Made by a program: the position numbers and the translations under genes. The notes below the pieces were generated by a model, which saw only the letters and a program-made list of their open reading frames with translations, searched no databases and was not told the DNA's origin. A stretch of 64,000 nucleotides of DNA from Nocardia spumae (lineage in GTDB: Bacteria; Actinomycetota; Actinomycetes; Mycobacteriales; Mycobacteriaceae), in assembly GCF_020733635.1 (NCBI RefSeq), contig NZ_JAJFZL010000001.1, forward strand, positions 2,170,001-2,234,000, in the 5' to 3' direction. Below are positions 1-8,856 of this stretch, in pieces (the stretch's first letter is position 1; every line of letters begins with the position of its first letter).

Positions 1-1673
1 AGCTCGTCGCTGGTCACCTTGTGCTGGCGCAGTTTGCGACCGAAGGCGGCGTCGAGGCCGAGGGTGCCGCCCAGATGAACCTGGAAGCCCTCGACCTGAT
101 TCCCGTGACCGTCGTCGACGAGCTGGCCCTTGAACCCGATATCGGCGATCTGCGAGCGCCCGCACGAATTGGGGCACCCGTTGATATTGATCGTGACCGG
201 CACATCGAGCTGCGCGTTGATGTCGGCCAGCCGCTGATCGAGTTCGGGAGCCAGTACCTGCGAACGTTTGCGCGTCTCCACGAACGACAGCTTGCAGAAT
301 TCGATACCACTGCAGGCCAGCAGATTTCGACGCCACACCGAAGGCCGGGCGTGCAAGCCGAGCGGTTCCAGTTCGGCGATCAACTCGTCGACCTTGTCGT
401 CGGCGACGTCGAGCACGATCAGTTTCTGGTAGGGGGTGAAGCGGATCCGGTCGGAGCCCACACGCTCCACGGCGTCGGCGACCTTGGTCAGAATCGTTCC
501 CGAGACCCGCCCCGCGATGGGAGAGAACCCGACCGCGTTGAGCCCGTTGCGCAACTTCTGCACACCGATGTGGTCGATGGGCCGGGTGGGCTTTTCCGGA
601 GCGGGGCCGTCGATGAGCTTGCGCTGCAGGTACTTCTCTTCGAGGACTTCCCGAAACTTTTCGATACCCCAGTCCTTGATCAGGAACTTCAACCGGGCCT
701 TGGTGCGCAGCCGCCGGTAGCCGTAGTCGCGGAACAGCGAGACGACCGCCTCCCAGACGTCGGGCACCTCCTCGAGCGGGACCCACGCGCCGACCCGCTG
801 GGCCAGCATCGGGTTGGTGGACAGGCCGCCACCGACCCACAGGTCGAAACCGGGCCCGTGCTCGGGATGCTCGACGCCGATGAACGCCACGTCGTTGATC
901 TCGTGCACCACATCCTGCTGGCCGGAGATCGCGGTCTTGAACTTGCGGGGAAGGTTCGAGTACTCCTTCTTCCCGATGTAGCGGCGGGTGATCTCCTCGA
1001 CGGCCCAGGTGCCGTCGATGATCTCGTTCGGTGACTCACCGGCCAGCGGGGAACCGAGCACCACGCGCGGGCAGTCGCCGCACGCCTCGGTGGTCTGCAG
1101 GCCGACCGCCTCGATGCGCCGCCAGATCTCCGGGACGTTCTCGATCTCGATCCAGTGGTACTGCACGTTTTCGCGGTCCGAGAGGTCGGCGGTGTCGCGC
1201 GCGAACTCCGTGGAGATCTGTCCCAGTGTGCGCACCTGCTCGACATTCAGCGCGCCGCCGTCGCAGCGGATGCGCATCATGAAGTACTTGGCCTCGAGCA
1301 GATCGATGTTCTCGTCACCGGTCCAGGTGCCGTCGTAGCCCTGCTCGCGCTGGGTGTAGAGACCCCACCAGCGGAAGCGGCCGCGCAGATCGCTCTTGTC
1401 GATCGAGTCGAATCCGCCCTTGGCGTAGATGTTCTCGATGCGCGCGCGAACGTTGAGCGGGTTGTCGTCCTTCTTGCTCTGCTCGTTCGGGTTCAACGGC
1501 TCCCGGTATCCGAGTGCCCACTGGCCCTCGGACTTGCGGCGGACCGGCTTACCGGTGCGTTCCCGGGCGCCGGTGGCCGCCGGGCGGGGCCGGGCGCGGC
1601 GTTCACGAGCCAGGCGTTCACGCTCGGCGCGAACGGACTCGGGGGTGGGACCGGCGTCGGTACTCGACGTCAT
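1..1673 (-). CDS. sirA: Ferredoxin-dependent sulfite reductase (partial, 3' end outside window)
   Basis: Assimilatory sulfite reductase, reducing sulfite to sulfide with electrons from ferredoxin, using siroheme coupled to a 4Fe-4S cluster. About 557 residues are visible and the C-terminus is cut by the window edge. The cofactor cysteines are visible as C454-x5-C460 (CSGIEFC) and C500-x3-C504 (CPNSC), the signature of sulfite and nitrite reductases. The ATG at 1673 opens the protein; the Arg/Lys-rich first 45 residues are typical of actinobacterial homologues. The next gene downstream (cysH in mycobacteria) would lie outside. A Cys-containing leader peptide lies 132 bp upstream and probably links expression to cysteine supply. 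A nitrite reductase role is less likely given that leader. Confidence 0.93.
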   Translation of the reverse strand, partial: MTSSTDAGPTPESVRAERERLARERRARPRPAATGARERTGKPVRRKSEGQWALGYREPLNPNEQSKKDDNPLNVRARIENIYAKGGFDSIDKSDLRGRFRWWGLYTQREQGYDGTWTGDENIDLLEAKYFMMRIRCDGGALNVEQVRTLGQISTEFARDTADLSDRENVQYHWIEIENVPEIWRRIEAVGLQTTEACGDCPRVVLGSPLAGESPNEIIDGTWAVEEITRRYIGKKEYSNLPRKFKTAISGQQDVVHEINDVAFIGVEHPEHGPGFDLWVGGGLSTNPMLAQRVGAWVPLEEVPDVWEAVVSLFRDYGYRRLRTKARLKFLIKDWGIEKFREVLEEKYLQRKLIDGPAPEKPTRPIDHIGVQKLRNGLNAVGFSPIAGRVSGTILTKVADAVERVGSDRIRFTPYQKLIVLDVADDKVDELIAELEPLGLHARPSVWRRNLLACSGIEFCKLSFVETRKRSQVLAPELDQRLADINAQLDVPVTININGCPNSCGRSQIADIGFKGQLVDDGHGNQVEGFQVHLGGTLGLDAAFGRKLRQHKVTSDE

Positions 1674-2172
1674 AGGGTCGCTCCTGGAGAAGATGGATCA
1701 GGCCTTGCGGCAGGCGGGAGGGGGCTGGCTCGCGCCTTCGGTATTCAGCGAATCGGGCCGATGGGCGTCGCGACGGACGCCGAGAACCGGGAGTGGCAGG
1801 CCGAGCTACCGGAGGCGATCCGGCAGACAGCTGGCGCTGCAGACACGCTTGAAGTCGACATGGCGGCGCGCCACGAGTCGTACTCCAAGTCCGGTCATGC
1901 CAGATATTGTGCCATGTCAGCTGGGTCTTTCCGACCAGTGGGTGATATTTCCCGCAGAAAGGGGGGAAATTCCCTGGACGAGCGTCCTGTTTTGTGAGAT
2001 GCGTCATAGACCGACCGGATTCTTTCCGTGGTGAGCCGCTTCACCTCGACATTGGTTCAGGAAACAGGTCGCCGCCGCCGATCGAAACGCCGGTGCCGTC
2101 GGGGCCGGTGATCGCGCCCCGGAGGGGGTGGTGTGCCGGCCGTCACTGGTGGGCGGCGGGCACACTGGTGGG
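1674..2172. promoter_or_regulatory. Divergent control region between sirA and hemW
   Basis: This 499-bp stretch separates sirA (minus) from hemW (plus). It contains the sirA leader peptide at 1806-1874. On the sirA side there is a possible hairpin at 1764-1781 (arms GGCGTC/GACGCC) between leader and sirA, and an AT-richer segment at 1905-1975 that could hold the sirA promoter. That segment includes the palindrome GGGAAATTCCC (1964-1974) and an overlapping inverted repeat ATTTCCC/GGGAAAT (1947-1953 and 1964-1970). On the hemW side, CACACT at 2161-2166 lies 6 nt before the hemW GTG. No other gene is apparent. Confidence 0.5.
1806..1874 (-). CDS. Cysteine-containing leader peptide of sirA
   Basis: A 22-codon reading frame from GTG 1874 to TAG 1806, in the sirA direction and 132 bp upstream of it. 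The peptide begins MARRHVDFKRVCSASC, matching the RRHVDLxRVxSxxC pattern of short leader peptides found upstream of sulfur-assimilation genes in actinobacteria. Two Cys codons (TGC, TGT) sit near the middle. In mycobacteria such peptides act as cysteine-responsive attenuators: ribosomes stall or proceed at the Cys codons depending on supply. GGAG lies about 8 nt upstream of the GTG, so this copy may use a Shine-Dalgarno site. The function is inferred from family and position. It is too short for most gene callers. Confidence 0.72.
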   Translation of the reverse strand: MARRHVDFKRVCSASCLPDRLR

Positions 2173-3369
2173 GTGACCGCCTCCGCTCCCGAAGCCACCG
2201 ACACGCCGACGCTGCGTGATTTCGGCGGCGGTCCGTTCGGGATCTACGTGCACGTGCCGTTCTGCGCCACGCGATGCGGATACTGCGATTTCAACACCTA
2301 CACCGCCGGTGAACTGGGCAGCTCGGCCTCGCCGCAGTCCTGGCTCGAGGCATTGCGCGGTGAATTGGCCGCGGCGGCGGCGACTTTCGACTCGTTGCCC
2401 AGTGCGCAACCGCCGGTGTCGACGGTCTTCGTCGGCGGCGGAACCCCGTCGCTGCTGGGTGGTGCGGGTCTGTCCGATGTCCTCGACGCGGTCCGCGCGC
2501 AGTTCACGCTGGCGCCCGACGCCGAGGTGACCACCGAATCGAATCCGGAGTCCACCTCGCCCGAGTTCTTCGACCGCATTCGTGCGGCCGGGTACACCCG
2601 CGTCTCGCTGGGTATGCAGTCGGCGGCCACCCACGTCCTGCGCATCCTCGACCGCACGCACACCCCGGGCCGCGCGGTCGCGGCTGCCCGCGAGGCCCGC
2701 GCCGCGGGCTTCGGCCACATCAACCTCGATCTGATCTACGGCACCCCCGGTGAATCCGACGCCGATCTGGACGCCAGCCTCGACGCCGTCCTGTCCGCCG
2801 GGGTGGACCACGTCTCGGCGTACTCGCTGATAGTCGAGGACGGCACCGCCATGGCCCGCAAGGTCCGGCGTGGCGAACTGCCCGCACCCGACGAGGACAC
2901 ACTGGCCGCGCGCTACGAGCGTATCGACGCGCGGCTGTCCGGGGCGGGACTTCGCTGGTACGAGGTATCGAACTGGGCCGCAACGGATTCCGCGCGATGC
3001 CGTCACAATATCGGTTACTGGGACGGCGGCGACTGGCTCGGTGCGGGACCCGGCGCACACAGCCATATCGGCGGGGTCCGCTGGTGGAATGTGAAACATC
3101 CGGGACGCTATGCCGACCGCGTCGCCCGCGGCGGACTCCCGGCCGCGGGCTGGGAGGCACTCACCGCCGCGGAGCGGTACACCGAGCGGGTGATGCTGGG
3201 CGTGCGCCTGCGCTCCGGACTGCCGGTCGCCGAACTGGACGACGAGGGCCGGCGGGCATGTGAGCGGATCGTCGCCGACGGGCTCGCGCTCGTCCGCGAT
3301 CAGCGCCTCGTCCTCACCGACCGAGGCCGGCTGCTGGCCGACGGCGTGGTGCGCGAACTCCTGTCCTGA
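2173..3369 (+). CDS. hemW: Radical SAM heme chaperone HemW
   Basis: HemW is a radical SAM protein that binds heme and delivers it to heme proteins; it was formerly annotated as oxygen-independent coproporphyrinogen III oxidase (HemN). The 398-residue product has the radical SAM cysteines C31-x3-C35-x2-C38 (CATRCGYC) right after the YVHVPFC segment, then the GGGTPS motif of the SAM site. The short C-terminal domain fits HemW rather than true HemN. I start at GTG 2173 because CACACT lies exactly 6 nt upstream, the spacing of a leaderless actinobacterial promoter, and because mycobacterial homologues begin near here. The frame is open back to a GTG at 2128, a less likely start. It is followed by a small actinobacterial gene. 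Confidence 0.9.
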   Translation: MTASAPEATDTPTLRDFGGGPFGIYVHVPFCATRCGYCDFNTYTAGELGSSASPQSWLEALRGELAAAAATFDSLPSAQPPVSTVFVGGGTPSLLGGAGLSDVLDAVRAQFTLAPDAEVTTESNPESTSPEFFDRIRAAGYTRVSLGMQSAATHVLRILDRTHTPGRAVAAAREARAAGFGHINLDLIYGTPGESDADLDASLDAVLSAGVDHVSAYSLIVEDGTAMARKVRRGELPAPDEDTLAARYERIDARLSGAGLRWYEVSNWAATDSARCRHNIGYWDGGDWLGAGPGAHSHIGGVRWWNVKHPGRYADRVARGGLPAAGWEALTAAERYTERVMLGVRLRSGLPVAELDDEGRRACERIVADGLALVRDQRLVLTDRGRLLADGVVRELLS

Positions 3370-3492
3370 GGCCGGAGCCCCGGCGTCGCGGTAGCCGATC
3401 TCCACCGCGCCGGCCGCCGGCGGCCGGCATCCGTGACACGGCCCCATCGGGCGGGGGTATGGCGTAGGGTTCGGATCGACCCGAGGAGACCC

Positions 3493-3699
3493 ATGTCGCA
3501 GGCATATCCCATCACCGCCGTCGCCGATCACGGTGAATTCGCCGAAGTTCGCGCTGCCGAGAAGGCCGAGACCGAGCGCCGCAACGCACTGGCCGCGAGG
3601 ACGGTCGCCAGTCATTCGACCGATGCCGCCGACTGCGTTTCCCTGCTGACGATGCTGGGTTTGGACGCGGCGAACGGGAAGTCCGCCGCCGGTAGCTGA
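3493..3699 (+). CDS. Small conserved hypothetical protein (68 aa)
   Basis: A 68-residue protein starting at ATG 3493, preceded by a good ribosome-binding site (GAGGAGA) and by TAGGGT about 30 nt upstream as a possible -10 element. The sequence is soluble-looking and mostly helical, with a charged stretch EVRAAEKAETERRN in the first half, one cysteine, and no signal peptide or membrane segment. I do not recognise a domain. Base composition and codon use match the neighbours, so it looks like a real gene. It lies alone between hemW and a secreted protein gene, with about 120 bp on each side. Confidence 0.7.
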   Translation: MSQAYPITAVADHGEFAEVRAAEKAETERRNALAARTVASHSTDAADCVSLLTMLGLDAANGKSAAGS

Positions 3700-3839
3700 C
3701 CGAGCAGGCCGGTCACCGTGGGGACGGCGGATCCCCCTGTCCCGGGCGGGCTCCCCGCACGGCCATGCCCATCCCGGGGAAGTGCTGGGTCGCGGCCCGA
3801 TACTGATCTTCGATGACGAAGGCAGCCGAAGGGAACCGC

Positions 3840-4256
3840 GTGCGCAAGGTCGAATCTCTCGTCGTGACGGCCGGGCTGGTCGGCGTGGTGGGTGTGGCGG
3901 TCCTCGCGGGGCCCGCTCCGCAAGCACAGGCACGACCCTTTCCGGCAGGCGTGTCGTGTTCCGGCACGAGCTGTCGCAACGATACGGATGGCTACTACCT
4001 GATCGAGTCGTGGCAGCAATGCCGGGTCGTCGGTGGCCGGTCGCTGTTCGAAGTTCCGTTCAATGTGGTGGTGGAGCCACATCGGACCCGGGACGTCGAG
4101 GGCGCGAAATGTCCGCCTCTCCGGGATGAGAACACCTTCGACGAGGACGACTTCCCCACCAGGTGGCTGGAGACCGAACCGGTGGGGGTCAGCTATTCCG
4201 AAGCGGTGCCCTACGACCCGAACGCGCCCAAGGTGCGCACCGGATCGGGCGGCTGA
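3840..4256 (+). CDS. Small secreted protein of unknown function
   Basis: A 138-residue exported protein. The N-terminus has a short basic start (MRKVES), a hydrophobic core (LVVTAGLVGVVGVAVLAG) and a likely signal peptidase site after AQA near residue 32. The mature part is acidic and holds four cysteines (CSGTSC, QQC, AKC), enough for two disulfides. I chose GTG 3840 because AAGGGA precedes it at normal spacing; an in-frame ATG at 3813 lacks such a site. Proteins of this build, small, secreted and cysteine-bearing, are common in Nocardia. I cannot assign a function, and it seems to be transcribed alone ahead of hrcA. Confidence 0.68.
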   Translation: MRKVESLVVTAGLVGVVGVAVLAGPAPQAQARPFPAGVSCSGTSCRNDTDGYYLIESWQQCRVVGGRSLFEVPFNVVVEPHRTRDVEGAKCPPLRDENTFDEDDFPTRWLETEPVGVSYSEAVPYDPNAPKVRTGSGG

Positions 4257-4462
4257 CCCACAACACACCGGATGAGCCGGATCGCCGCACCGCGGCCGCC
4301 TTACCAGGGGTAAGGGCGCCCGTGCGCACACTGTGCGACCTCACACGCGGGAACTCCTACTCCGACGAACTAAACTGGACCCGGATCAACCGGTAGTCCG
4401 CGTGGTTGACGCTGCCCGGATGCGGCTGTGCGGACCCGATGGCGAGCGAGGAGGTGGGGCCG

Positions 4463-5494
4463 ATGTCGAGCACCGAGAGGCGACGACTGGATGTCCTGCG
4501 TGCGATCGTCGCGGATTACATCGCGACCAAGGAGCCGATCGGGTCGAAAACCCTCGTCGACAAGCACAACCTGGGTGTGTCCAGCGCTACCGTACGCAAC
4601 GATATGGCGGTCCTCGAGGCCGAGGGCTACATCACCCAGCCGCACACCAGCTCCGGGCGCATCCCGACCGATAAGGGCTACCGGCAGTTCGTCGACAACA
4701 TCTCCGAGGTCAAGCCGCTGTCGAATGCCGAGCGGCGCGCCATCATGGAATTCCTCGAAAGCGGCGTCGATCTGGACGATGTCCTGCGGCGCGGAGTGCG
4801 GCTGCTGGCGCAGCTGACCCGGCAGGTCGCGATGGTGCAGTATCCGACCGTCTCGGCCTCCACCGTCCGCCACCTCGAGGTCGTGGCCCTCAATCCCGCC
4901 CGGCTGCTGCTGGTCGTGATCACCGACACCGGCCGGGTCGATCAGCGACTCGTCGAGTTGGGCGCGGTGATCGACGACGAGGATCTGGCCGCCCTGCGCG
5001 GCATGCTCGGCAAGGCGATGGACGGCAAACGACTGGCCGCCGCCTCCAGTTCCGTGGCCGAACTCCCCGAGCAGGCCCCGGCGCGGCTGCGCGACGTCCT
5101 GGTGCGGGTGTCGACCGTGCTGGTGGAAACGCTCGTCGAACATCCCGAGGAACGACTGGTGCTCGGCGGTACCGCCAACCTCACCCGCAATGCCGCCGAC
5201 TTCGGTTTCCCCGGGTCGCTGCGCGCCGTCCTCGAGGCCCTCGAGGAGCAGGTGATCGTCCTGAAGCTGTTGGCGGCCGCGCAGCAGCCCGGCATGGTGA
5301 CGGTGCAGATCGGGGAGGAGACCAGGGTCGAGCAGATGCGCGGAACCTCGGTGGTATCCACCGGGTACGGTATGCCGGGTACGGTGCTGGGCGGTATGGG
5401 AGTGGTCGGCCCGACCCGGATGGACTACCCCGGCACGATCGCTTCGGTCGCCGCGGTCGCCCGTTATATCGGTGAGGTGCTCGCGGAACGATGA
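4463..5494 (+). CDS. hrcA: Heat-inducible transcription repressor HrcA
   Basis: HrcA represses class I heat-shock genes (groESL and sometimes dnaK) by binding CIRCE operators. The 343-residue protein has the winged-helix N-terminus (about residues 1-75) and the family motif [12 protein letters not shown] near residue 70, followed by the GAF-like dimerisation core. ATG 4463 follows GAGGTGGGG; the frame is open 57 bp further upstream, but HrcA proteins begin at MSSTERR. TAAACT at about 4372-4377 is a possible -10 element. I see no CIRCE repeat upstream, so autoregulation is not evident here. The hrcA-dnaJ-rsmE order is conserved in mycobacteria and relatives. Confidence 0.95.
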   Translation: MSSTERRRLDVLRAIVADYIATKEPIGSKTLVDKHNLGVSSATVRNDMAVLEAEGYITQPHTSSGRIPTDKGYRQFVDNISEVKPLSNAERRAIMEFLESGVDLDDVLRRGVRLLAQLTRQVAMVQYPTVSASTVRHLEVVALNPARLLLVVITDTGRVDQRLVELGAVIDDEDLAALRGMLGKAMDGKRLAAASSSVAELPEQAPARLRDVLVRVSTVLVETLVEHPEERLVLGGTANLTRNAADFGFPGSLRAVLEALEEQVIVLKLLAAAQQPGMVTVQIGEETRVEQMRGTSVVSTGYGMPGTVLGGMGVVGPTRMDYPGTIASVAAVARYIGEVLAER

Positions 5495-5626
5495 GCCCAG
5501 CCCGGTGACCGGGATCCTCGCCCGCCGGCAATCGAGAGCCAGCCGGTCGGCCACAGTGAACATGGCAGCATCGGCTGCGAGCAGGGATGCTGAACGAAAC
5601 CATTCGGAACAGGACTAGAGACTCAA

Positions 5627-6775
5627 GTGGCACGGGACTACTACGGAATCCTCGGCGTCGGGCGTAACGCGTCCGACCAGGAGATCAAGCGCGCCTACCG
5701 CAAGCTGGCCCGGGAACTGCACCCCGACGTCAACCCGGATCCGGAGGCGCAGGAGCGGTTCCGCGAGGTATCCACCGCCTACGAGGTTCTCACCGACTCC
5801 GAGAAGCGGCGCATCGTCGACATGGGCGGTGACCCGATGGAGTCGGCGGGCGCGGGCGGCGGTTTCTCCGGCGCCGGCTTCGGCGGCCTGGGCGATGTGT
5901 TCGAGGCGTTCTTCGGCGGGATGAACGCCACCAGCACGCGCAAACCGCGCGGGCGGGTGCAGCCGGGCGCGGACTCGCTGTTGCGGACGCGGCTGTCGCT
6001 GGCCGAATGCGCGGTCGGTGTCACCAAACACCTCACCGTCGACACCGCGGTCCTGTGTGATCTGTGCCAGGGCTCGGGCACCAACGGCAACTCCAAGCCG
6101 GTGCGCTGTGAGACCTGTGGCGGCGCCGGTGAGGTGCAGACCGTGCAGCGTTCGTTCCTCGGCCAGGTGATGACCTCGCGGCCCTGCCCGACCTGCCGGG
6201 GTACCGGCGAGACCATTCCCGACCCGTGCCGCAAGTGCGGTGGCGACGGCCGGGTGCGGGCGCGCCGGGAGATCGCCGCGCCGATTCCGGCCGGTGTGGC
6301 CAACGGGATGCGGGTGCGGCTGGCGGCACAGGGCGAGATCGGGCCCGGTGGCGGCCCGGCCGGTGATCTGTACGTCGAAATCGTCGAACAGCCGCACGAC
6401 ACCTTCGTCCGCGACGGCGACGACCTGCACTGCACGATCCGGGTGCCGATGGTCGACGCCGCACTCGGCACCACGGTGGTCATCGACACCATTCTCGACG
6501 GCCCGACCGAGTTGACGATTCCCGCCGGCACCCAGCCGGGTGAGGTATCGGTGCTGCGGGCGCACGGTATGCCGAAGCTGCGGTCCAGTTCCCGCGGTGA
6601 TCTGGTGGCGCATCTGGACATCGTGGTTCCGTCGAAACTCGACAGCAAGCAGGTCGACCTGCTGCGCAAGTACCAGTCGATGCGGGGTGGCGAGCACACC
6701 GAGGTGCTCTCGGCGCAGTCCGAACACAACAGCGGGCTGTTCGCCCGGTTGCGGGCATCGTTCAGCGGTCGCTGA
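5627..6775 (+). CDS. dnaJ: Chaperone protein DnaJ (DnaJ2 type)
   Basis: Hsp40 co-chaperone that stimulates DnaK ATPase and delivers unfolded clients. The 382-residue protein has an N-terminal J domain with HPD at 32-34, a short Gly/Phe-rich linker around residues 72-100, a zinc-binding region of four CxxCxGxG repeats ([32 protein letters not shown]; about residues 144-210) and the C-terminal client-binding domains. The start is GTG 5627. Position directly after hrcA identifies it as the HrcA-linked second DnaJ of actinobacteria rather than the copy in the dnaK operon. rsmE begins only 7 bp after its stop, so the two are probably co-transcribed. Confidence 0.95.
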   Translation: MARDYYGILGVGRNASDQEIKRAYRKLARELHPDVNPDPEAQERFREVSTAYEVLTDSEKRRIVDMGGDPMESAGAGGGFSGAGFGGLGDVFEAFFGGMNATSTRKPRGRVQPGADSLLRTRLSLAECAVGVTKHLTVDTAVLCDLCQGSGTNGNSKPVRCETCGGAGEVQTVQRSFLGQVMTSRPCPTCRGTGETIPDPCRKCGGDGRVRARREIAAPIPAGVANGMRVRLAAQGEIGPGGGPAGDLYVEIVEQPHDTFVRDGDDLHCTIRVPMVDAALGTTVVIDTILDGPTELTIPAGTQPGEVSVLRAHGMPKLRSSSRGDLVAHLDIVVPSKLDSKQVDLLRKYQSMRGGEHTEVLSAQSEHNSGLFARLRASFSGR

Positions 6776-6782
6776 AAATACC

Positions 6783-7523
6783 GTGGCCGCAACGGTTTTC
6801 TATCTCGACGAGATTCCGCCCGTGGGCGAGATCGCGGTGCTCGACGGTCCGGAGGGCCGGCACGCCGCGACCGTGCGCCGCATCCGGGTGGGGGAACCGA
6901 TCACGCTGTCCGACGGTGCGGGACTGGTCGCCGAATCCGAGGTCGTGGCCGCGGGCCGGGATCGCCTGGAGCTGAAGGTGCTCGATCGGGTACTCGCGGC
7001 GCCGGTCTCACCCGCGGTGACGGTGGTGCAGGCATTGCCGAAATCGGAGCGCTCCGAACTCGCGGTGGAGCTGGCGACCGAGGCCGGCGCCGATGGGATC
7101 GTGCCCTGGCAGGCCGCGCGCTGTGTCTCGAATTGGGAAGCCAAGGCGCGCAAGGGCGCCGACAAGTGGCGTGCGGCCGCTCGTGCGGCGGCCCGCCAGT
7201 CGCGCCGCCCGTACATCCCGGAGGTGGCGGAGCTGCATCGCACCGCGGACGTGCTGGATACGGTCCGAAAGACCGTGGCCGACAACGGGATCGCGGTCGC
7301 CCTGCACGAATCCGGTGCGTCCCGGTTCGTGGACCTGCCGTTCGACGAGGCCGCGCGCATCGTCCTGATCGTCGGTCCCGAGGGGGGATTGGACGACAGC
7401 GAACTCACGGCGTTGGAGGCGGCCGGGGCGCGGATCGCGCTGCTCGGCCCGACCGTGCTGCGCACCTCCACCGCCGCGGCGGTGGCGCTGGGCGCGCTGG
7501 GCGCACTCACTCCGCGCTGGTAG
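6783..7523 (+). CDS. rsmE: 16S rRNA (uracil(1498)-N(3))-methyltransferase
   Basis: RsmE methylates N3 of U1498 in 16S rRNA in assembled 30S subunits, using SAM. The 246-residue protein has an N-terminal PUA-like domain (residues 1-70, including GPEGRHAATVRRI) and a C-terminal SPOUT domain with the knot motifs VGPEGGLDDSE and LGPTVLRTSTAA that form the SAM site. I start at GTG 6783 (MAATVFYLDE), 7 bp after dnaJ; the frame stays open into dnaJ but that part has no family match. Its last 17 bases overlap the convergent MFS gene. The hrcA-dnaJ-rsmE set is conserved in the order. Confidence 0.93.
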   Translation: MAATVFYLDEIPPVGEIAVLDGPEGRHAATVRRIRVGEPITLSDGAGLVAESEVVAAGRDRLELKVLDRVLAAPVSPAVTVVQALPKSERSELAVELATEAGADGIVPWQAARCVSNWEAKARKGADKWRAAARAAARQSRRPYIPEVAELHRTADVLDTVRKTVADNGIAVALHESGASRFVDLPFDEAARIVLIVGPEGGLDDSELTALEAAGARIALLGPTVLRTSTAAAVALGALGALTPRW

Positions 7524-8754
7524 TGAGCCGCTCGCGCGGTGCGGCGCCGGATGTGGCGGGCCGCGCGAGGCTGGCGACCAGTCCGGCCGCGACGATGATG
7601 AGCACACCCACGTATACCGCCAGCCCGGCCCATCCGTGTTGTCCGTAGGCCAGCCCCGCGAGGGCGCCCACGATCGAACTGCCCACGTAGTACGCGAACA
7701 GGTACAGCGAGGAGGCGGCCGCGCGGTTGCCGGTCGCGGTGGCGCCGACCCAGGCGCTGGCCACCGCGTGCGCGCCGAAGAATCCCGCCGTGAACAACAG
7801 CAGGCCCGGCAACAGGATCGCCAGGTGATCGGGAATGGTGAGCACCAGTCCGATCCCCATGGTCAGGATGGACAGCGCGACGACGGGGAAGCGGCCGATC
7901 CGATCGGCGAGCCGTCCGGCGGCGGTCGAGGACGCGGTGCCGGACAGGTACATCAGAAATACCGAACCCGCGGTGGCGGCGGACAATCCGAACGGCGCCT
8001 CGAGGAGGCGATACCCGAGGAAGTTGTAGACCGAGACGAATCCGCCCATCAGCAGGAAGGCCAGTCCGAACAGCGCCAGGAGTGAACGGTTGCGCAGATG
8101 ACCGGCGACATCGGCGGCCAGAGTGCGGATTCCGAGCGGCTGTGCGACGAAATGGCGTGACGGCGGGAGCAGTCGGACGAACCAGAGGGTGCACAGCGCC
8201 GCGCCGACCGCGAATATCGCCGCGCCCCACCGCCAGGACGCCATCTCCAGGACGAAGGCCGGGATCAAGCGGCCGGTGAGTCCGCCGACGGTGGTCCCCG
8301 CCACGTACACCCCCATCGCGGCGCCCAAGCCGGCCGAGCCGATCTCCTCGGCCAGGTAGGCCATCGCCACCGCCGGAACGCCGGCGACCGCGATACCTTC
8401 GATCGCTCGTCCGGCCAGCAGCAGGTCCAGATTCGGGCTGAAGGGGAGGGCGAGCCCGAGGATGCTGGTCGTCACCGCCGACACGATCATCACCCGGGTT
8501 CGTCCGAAACGCCCCGACAGCACGCTCACCGGCACGATCGCCACGGCGAGCAGACCGGTGGTCAGCGATACCGCGAGTGCGGCCCGGGCGGGGGCGGCGC
8601 CGAAGGCGGTCGACAGACTCGGCAGCAGTGCCTGGGCGCTGTACATCGAACCGAAGGTGGTGAGCCCGGCCGCGAACAGCGCCAGCGTGATCCGTCGTTC
8701 GTGACGCGCATGCTCGGCCGATCGAGCGGGGGCGGTGGTCACGGTCGTGGTCAT
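7507..8754 (-). CDS. MFS transporter
   Basis: A 415-residue major facilitator superfamily transporter with about twelve hydrophobic segments and the MFS loop signature GRFGRTR between helices 2 and 3. A short polar N-terminus (about 30 residues) precedes the first helix. The architecture resembles the YnfM/CynX-like drug or metabolite exporters; the substrate is unknown. I prefer ATG 8754 (MTTTVTT) over the in-frame GTG 8763; neither has a strong ribosome-binding site. It is divergent from a LysR-family regulator, and the shared 102-bp region contains a palindrome that fits a LysR-type operator, so the regulator probably controls this transporter. The end overlaps rsmE by 17 bp in convergent orientation. 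Confidence 0.88.
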   Translation of the reverse strand: MTTTVTTAPARSAEHARHERRITLALFAAGLTTFGSMYSAQALLPSLSTAFGAAPARAALAVSLTTGLLAVAIVPVSVLSGRFGRTRVMIVSAVTTSILGLALPFSPNLDLLLAGRAIEGIAVAGVPAVAMAYLAEEIGSAGLGAAMGVYVAGTTVGGLTGRLIPAFVLEMASWRWGAAIFAVGAALCTLWFVRLLPPSRHFVAQPLGIRTLAADVAGHLRNRSLLALFGLAFLLMGGFVSVYNFLGYRLLEAPFGLSAATAGSVFLMYLSGTASSTAAGRLADRIGRFPVVALSILTMGIGLVLTIPDHLAILLPGLLLFTAGFFGAHAVASAWVGATATGNRAAASSLYLFAYYVGSSIVGALAGLAYGQHGWAGLAVYVGVLIIVAAGLVASLARPATSGAAPRERLTTSAE

Positions 8755-8812
8755 GACATCCACGGTGGCCCGAAGTCGCTAAGAAAGGAAATGCATAATA
8801 ATCGGTAAGTTG

Positions 8813-8827
8813 ATGCCGAATCGGCAT
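8813..8827. promoter_or_regulatory. LysR-type operator candidate
   Basis: ATGCCGA-A-TCGGCAT, a perfect 7-bp inverted repeat with one central base, in the AT-rich gap between the divergent MFS and LysR genes. It contains a T-N11-A core (8814-8826) as expected for LysR-family binding sites. Its position, 30 bp before the LysR start, suits autorepression and control of the transporter. Confidence 0.6.
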
Positions 8828-8856
8828 TAGATGAGCTGAGCGCTGGGAGCCGGGAC

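Noticed and set aside
2143..3933. 596-residue open frame opposite hemW, and similar long antisense frames across the window
   Set aside because: High GC gives long stop-free antisense frames. These are Arg/Gly/Asp-rich with no domains, and lie opposite clearly recognised genes.
4300..4462. CIRCE operator upstream of hrcA
   Set aside because: No TTAGCACTC/GAGTGCTAA dyad is present; only a -10-like TAAACT was seen.
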